NCBI GenBank assembly: GCA_030765055.1
Contig: CM060952.1
Coordinates: 172,467,432-172,531,431, forward strand
From: Mantis religiosa
Taxonomy: Eukaryota > Arthropoda > Insecta > Mantodea > Mantidae
Direction: 5' to 3'
DNA length: 64,000 bases
Made by a program: the position numbers and the translations under genes. The notes beneath the pieces were generated by a model, which was not told the DNA's origin, searched no databases, and saw nothing but the letters and a program-made list of their open reading frames with translations. Shown in pieces: positions 59,944-64,000 of the stretch (positions are counted from its first letter, which is position 1; each line of letters starts with the position of its first letter).

Positions 59944-61680
59944 ACAAGGTCACCAGGCACTGAGGCGGTCCGGCCCGTAGCGAACCTCGTCGAGCTCTCC
60001 CTTGTACTCAAGGCCTCACAATTGAAGATGAGTGAGTGTGAGTGTGTGGTGTTTAAGGGCCCGTCGACAACAAGGTCATTGAAGATCGTTGGCGTGAGGA
60101 GGTTAAGGAAAGGGAGATTGTAATCGGTTTGAGGTGACATGTAGCTCCCGCATGAGAACTCTCATCTGTACTTCAGGAATGAGTGCGTCCTGACTGGTTG
60201 TGGGTTGAATGATGACACCTCGAATCTGGTAGACAGAAGTTTATTGTTATCCTTAGGCTCCTTACTCGCCACCGTAAAGTCGTCGTCGGTGTGGTTGCTG
60301 TGTTTATCGTCACTGTCAATGTTGTGATGTGAAGCACGAGGGGAGTAGCACTACGTAGTCGAATTGGATATATTTATCGTCTTCCCTATACATTACTCTT
60401 TGCGCTAACTCTCACTGGAGAGATTGGTAGATATTGCACTTCGTCTCTGTGCATGGCGCGGGAGTATACTTCTTAGGCGGCGCCGAATACGCGTCCGTCT
60501 CATGTAAAACTCAGGACCGAAGTGTTCTAACTAAACCTACTTTCCTCCATCACTTTGAATTACCCCCACCCTAGGTATTTCTGGGAGTTTGCAAAATCAC
60601 ATGAATAAATATCAATTTTCTATTGGCTCTTAACTATCCCCACCTGAGATCAATGTTCATAATTTCCAATTTCGGACCTAACACCAGAGACGCTTTCTCT
60701 AACGGTCCGCATGCAAAAATTTATGCGAAGGTAGGTGCTCTGCGCGTCGGTCAAAATCTTATAGCCTGTTGTCAGAAGCACGCATGGGATTTTAACAATG
60801 GGTATGTTTCCGACTGGAAGGCGCCAAATTTTCCTTGAGGGCAAAACCGACAATAGAGTAGAGTTTTATGTTTACAGGGATTGCAAAGGGAGTTTACTGA
60901 CCTTCGTAGAGTGGCCTTGTCACTGTGGCGGTCTCCAGAGTATATGCTAGCATTATGGCATATGTCTATTCTGGTATGCGTCATTTGTGTATATTTATTC
61001 GTTTGTGTCAATGTCTTTCTGATATCAGGTTATATGTCGTCAATGTTCCTAGGTGACAGGGGCTGCGTCAGCACGTCTGCACTGCTAGGGCGCTCAGGCC
61101 AGACGCGAATCATGGCTCTCCTGTCCCCCATTTTAGTTCCCTCTGTCATGTCTCAGGACAGCTCCGGAGCTGTCTCTTGGTCGGTATTGGACAGATGGGG
61201 CAGAGGCTTTCTATTTTGAACTTCTCGCCTCCGCCTGATGGAGCCGTTTGAGCCTTCACTTCCAAGTCATGTATTCCTCGGTTCAAGATGAAGGGCACCT
61301 CTGAGCCATTCTCTGCGGTTTGTGGGGATAGTTACCAATGCCTCTCCACCGGCTGGTCAATACATATCTCTTAGACAAGATTGCGCGTCTCTGTTGATAA
61401 CGTCACCCTTTCCTGTAGCCATTACGTTTCCTGTGGTTCTTTCATCTCATTTGTTCCTCATAGGGGTGTATGTCCAAAATGGCTTCCCTTGTTATGTGTG
61501 CTGTTTATTTATATATTCCCTAAATTCTTACCTGGTTTTGCACTACTGCACTATTGCATTCTGGGATCAAATTTTCTGGTGCTTTATTGGTCCAATGGTC
61601 AGATTCATATGGAAGGCATTTGCAGGTATGATTAAGCATTGTTCATGAAAGCGCAAGATACCTAGCCCGTAATTTTTGAT
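59944..61680. other. Unidentified, more GC-balanced sequence
   Basis: Includes CpG-bearing segments (59900-60130, 60470-60500) and open frames of 70-110 codons (60881-61219, 61322-61648) without known domains. A host promoter or 5' region is conceivable but unsupported. Confidence 0.35.
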
Positions 61681-62712
61681 ATGTTGTTGTTATTCTTTTT
61701 TTTTCTTAATCTTCATCTTCTTCCAGGGATTAGGCTACAAGCCTGTTACGTATTCATTCCTCTTTCTAGGCTTGTAATTATATATGATCCATAGTAATCT
61801 TCTATTGTCCATTCTGCAGTAACATGCTTACCGATTTTGCTTATTCTCCATTGTTTTTTCATTTAACTCTAACATCTTTAGCTTTTTTCGTATACACATT
61901 TGTTATTTTATCCCTTCTTGTACAACCTTTTGTCTTCCTTAAAAATCGTATTTCAGCAGCTTGTATCTTTATTTTATCACTCTGTCTTAATATTTATGAC
62001 TCACTCCCATACATGAGATAAGCTGTTGTCTTGTAGAACTTTAGTTTTGCATCTCTTCGTGTTTAATGGGTATCATTCTGTTTATTGCACCACTTATATG
62101 TTCGAATTTATCAATCTTGTTTTCTATATCGTCATTATCCACAGAAACAATTGGGTAACATCCTAAATACTCGTATTTATTGTGGGAGACTTGCTCTAAG
62201 CACATTCCTTCAACATATTTTATATCTGACAGTATATTTGCCATAGTATGCCATTATTCTCTTTTTATTTACATATAATTTATTATATTATTTGCCTAAT
62301 TTATAAAATTTTTGCACTGATACTCAAATTCTCTTCGCTATCTTGAAGAATTATAACATCATTGGCATACAGCAAGATATTCATACGGTAATTGCTTTTC
62401 ATTTTAATTCCTGGGTTAACATCATCTTTCCATTGTTTTAGATCATCTAAAGAGAGGTGGAGACAGACTGCATCCTTTTCTAACTCCTTGGTTGGTTTTC
62501 ATTTCCTCTATTTTTGTTCCGTTAACGTTCAGTACTATGTAGGTTTCCTTATATAAACATTTCAATATCTTTGATATGCAACAGGAAACCCCTCTTGCGT
62601 ATTATATATCATAGCTTTAGTCTATTCATAAAATCAAAAGCTTTCTCAAAGTCAATAAATGAAACAGTTTCAAGATTAACTTCTCGTATTTTTTCTAAAA
62701 TTATCTTAATAT

Positions 62713-63035
62713 TAAGAATACGGCGTTGGGGCAGATTTTCTCCGGGATCTTCGGTTTCCCTCGCCATTTCATTCCACCGGTGCTCCTTCTTCACCTCTTG
62801 TACAGATGTATTTTTCAGACGTGGTGTATGACGTAATGTGGCTCAGTAGTTTATGGTCGAGTCCCCTTAATTACATTTATCAGAAATCTGCTGGTGAAAG
62901 CAGAGATCTTTCCCTACCATTGATTCGCATGACGTCACTCGCGCACATCCAAGCAAGGTCATGCGCCACATTTAAAAATACATCTGTATCGTCATGCCAT
63001 ATGTAGTAAATGCGAACGTTAAACAATACACACAT
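62713..63035 (+). mobile_element. tRNA-Glu-like SINE, family D (copy 3), interrupted
   Basis: GCGTTGGGGCAGATTTTCTC to CACCTCTTG (62800) matches the family D body, and CGTCATGCCATATGTAGTAA to about 63035 is its end. The intervening 62801-62988 is the MITE plus its TA duplication. The tRNA head is missing. Confidence 0.8.
62803..62986. mobile_element. 184 bp TA-flanked MITE (Tc1/mariner-like)
   Basis: Inverted ends CAGATGTATTTTTCAGACGT and CAGATGTATTTTTAAATGTG, about 25-30 bp with few mismatches, TA on both sides (62801-62802, 62987-62988). No coding capacity. The insertion splits a recognisable SINE, which fixes its borders exactly. Confidence 0.85.
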
Positions 63036-63299
63036 TATCGTTACAGAATGACCAGCCTGCTGTTCTTCTAATAGTACTTCTGATATCATTTTAAGACAGT
63101 TGTTAAATCTTTTGCATTGTTTAAAATACTTATTCCTCTGAAATTGTTGCACTTATTTTGATTGCCTTTCTTGAAAATAGACACAATTTCCGCTTTTGCA
63201 TCATTCGTTATACAAATACGATATTTTCATTTGGCATGTTAATACAATGTGCTTAATCATTTCAACATTTATTCTACCCTGTCCGAAGGCCTTCTATTC

Positions 63300-64000
63300 T
63301 TCATACTTTTCTATTATTGTTATAAGATAAACTAAAGTTTTGATAGGTCCTAAAGCTTAAATTTGAATCCAATGACCAAGAGTTGTATAATTTTGTGCTG
63401 GGAAAGGTTGCTTAACATTTTAAAAGAAGTATTGGACATGAAATTGAGTTTCATTTATGGATGCTCTATACTACGTCTCATTCCGTATTGGGCTCTTTTG
63501 GACCCCTTAATTTTGCTCAAAGGCATCTTTATCAGGCTTGTGGTGTTTTTACGTGGGACCACTGACTTTACTTCCCTTCCTCTCTGAAGGACTCCATCGC
63601 CCTCCTTTGGATTAGAACCGACCCTGGCGTAATGTGATCTATTATTCTATGCAAAGTTTCGGAGGTGTGACTTAATAACTCAATCTATGAAATATTTTGT
63701 ACCAGTGCCTTTGACAGGGTGCCCCCGGGGGAGAGGCGAGGAAAGAATATACTAAGTGTGGTCGGACCTGAAGAATGACGACAGCAAAGTACGGGATTGC
63801 TAACAGCTGTAGATTTAAATTCTACGGTGGCTTCTCCCCTGCGAACTAATACTAATCCTGGGGAGTCCGGTATTTGAAATATACTAGATAGGAGGACCAA
63901 GATTTACAGAGAGTGAATTCCGTGGCCGAAACTTAGAAACTTGAAACAGCCAACAGGATGAAAGAAGAATTGAAGTCAAATGTAGCTTTACACATTTCGG
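63300..64000. other. Unidentified; possible family F remnant at 63490-63640
   Basis: AAAGGCATCTTTATCAGG and TTTACTTCCCTTCCTCTCTG echo family F at 31640-31720. Otherwise nothing was recognised. Confidence 0.3.

Larger units (their letters stand above)
61680..63300 (-). pseudogene. RTE-like LINE fragment, split by a SINE that is split by a MITE
   Basis: On the minus strand, right to left: IVSIFKKGNQNKCNNFRGIS-like peptide (about 63190-63130), EVLLEEQQAGHSVT (about 63085-63045), interruption 62713-63035, then KIILEKIREVNLETVSFIDF with motif A FIDFEKAFD (62680-62650), a degraded motif C region near 62360, CLEQVSHNKYEYLGCYPIV (about 62200-62140) and NKIDKFEHISGAINRMI. The peptide continuity across the interruption shows the SINE landed in an existing LINE. 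Many stops. Related to the LINEs at 15700, 45945 and 50360. Confidence 0.8.

Overview
This is eukaryotic, almost certainly arthropod, non-coding DNA built nearly entirely from transposable elements (TEs), their tRNA-derived satellites and very long microsatellites. I found no host gene that I can support. Intact coding exists only in one Jockey-type LINE (16398-20174) and, with a single stop, in a Penelope-like element (2-1720). The mix of mariner D,D34D copies, a Tigger/pogo element, Penelope, several LINE clades, short ATAT-flanked solo LTRs and at least five tRNA-headed SINE-like families fits a large insect genome. The peptide ghosts of the SINEs (for example RENPGKNL) resemble what I remember from cockroach predictions, so a blattodean such as Periplaneta is my guess; this is inference only.

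Layout. 1-1730: Penelope-like RT on the minus strand, running off the left edge. 1827-4690: two degraded LINE 3' ends, the second interrupted by two foldback elements (3101-3470 and 3592-3833); the first foldback carries a hammerhead-ribozyme-like motif in each arm. 4690-8460: unidentified sequence with a perfect hairpin (5979-6049) and a degraded LINE (6640-7680). 8467-10071: 1.6 kb (AAT)n tract. 10330-14000: SINE, mariner remnants, an internally deleted mariner (11278-12180) and a LINE tail. 14014-16295: hAT-like remnant, LINE gag remnant and RTE-like LINE tail. 16304-20606: a mariner split by a nearly intact Jockey LINE. 20606-29478: SINEs, (TC)n, a 670 bp (AAAT)n tract, a solo LTR and a second deleted mariner. 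29479-40900: two copies of one inverted-repeat DNA element (the first split by a LINE), clustered SINEs, and a LINE fragment at 36040-37360. 40910-41629: (ATT)n. 43719-45214: a 5'-truncated LINE with a 14 bp target duplication. 45940-52790: a 4.4 kb-period direct duplication around a 1000 N gap and a 1 kb (CTT)n tract. 54720-57227: a Tigger-like element with a mariner and a solo LTR nested inside. 59440-63300: LINE gag remnant and a LINE containing a SINE containing a MITE. The rest is unidentified.

How it works together: the window is a record of layered insertions. LINEs would supply retrotransposition for the SINEs (A-tails and direct repeats are visible on two SINE copies). LINE and SINE 3' tails appear to have seeded some of the microsatellites, and mariner/Tigger families survive as deletion derivatives that need a transposase encoded elsewhere. 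Nothing resembles an operon or a host pathway.
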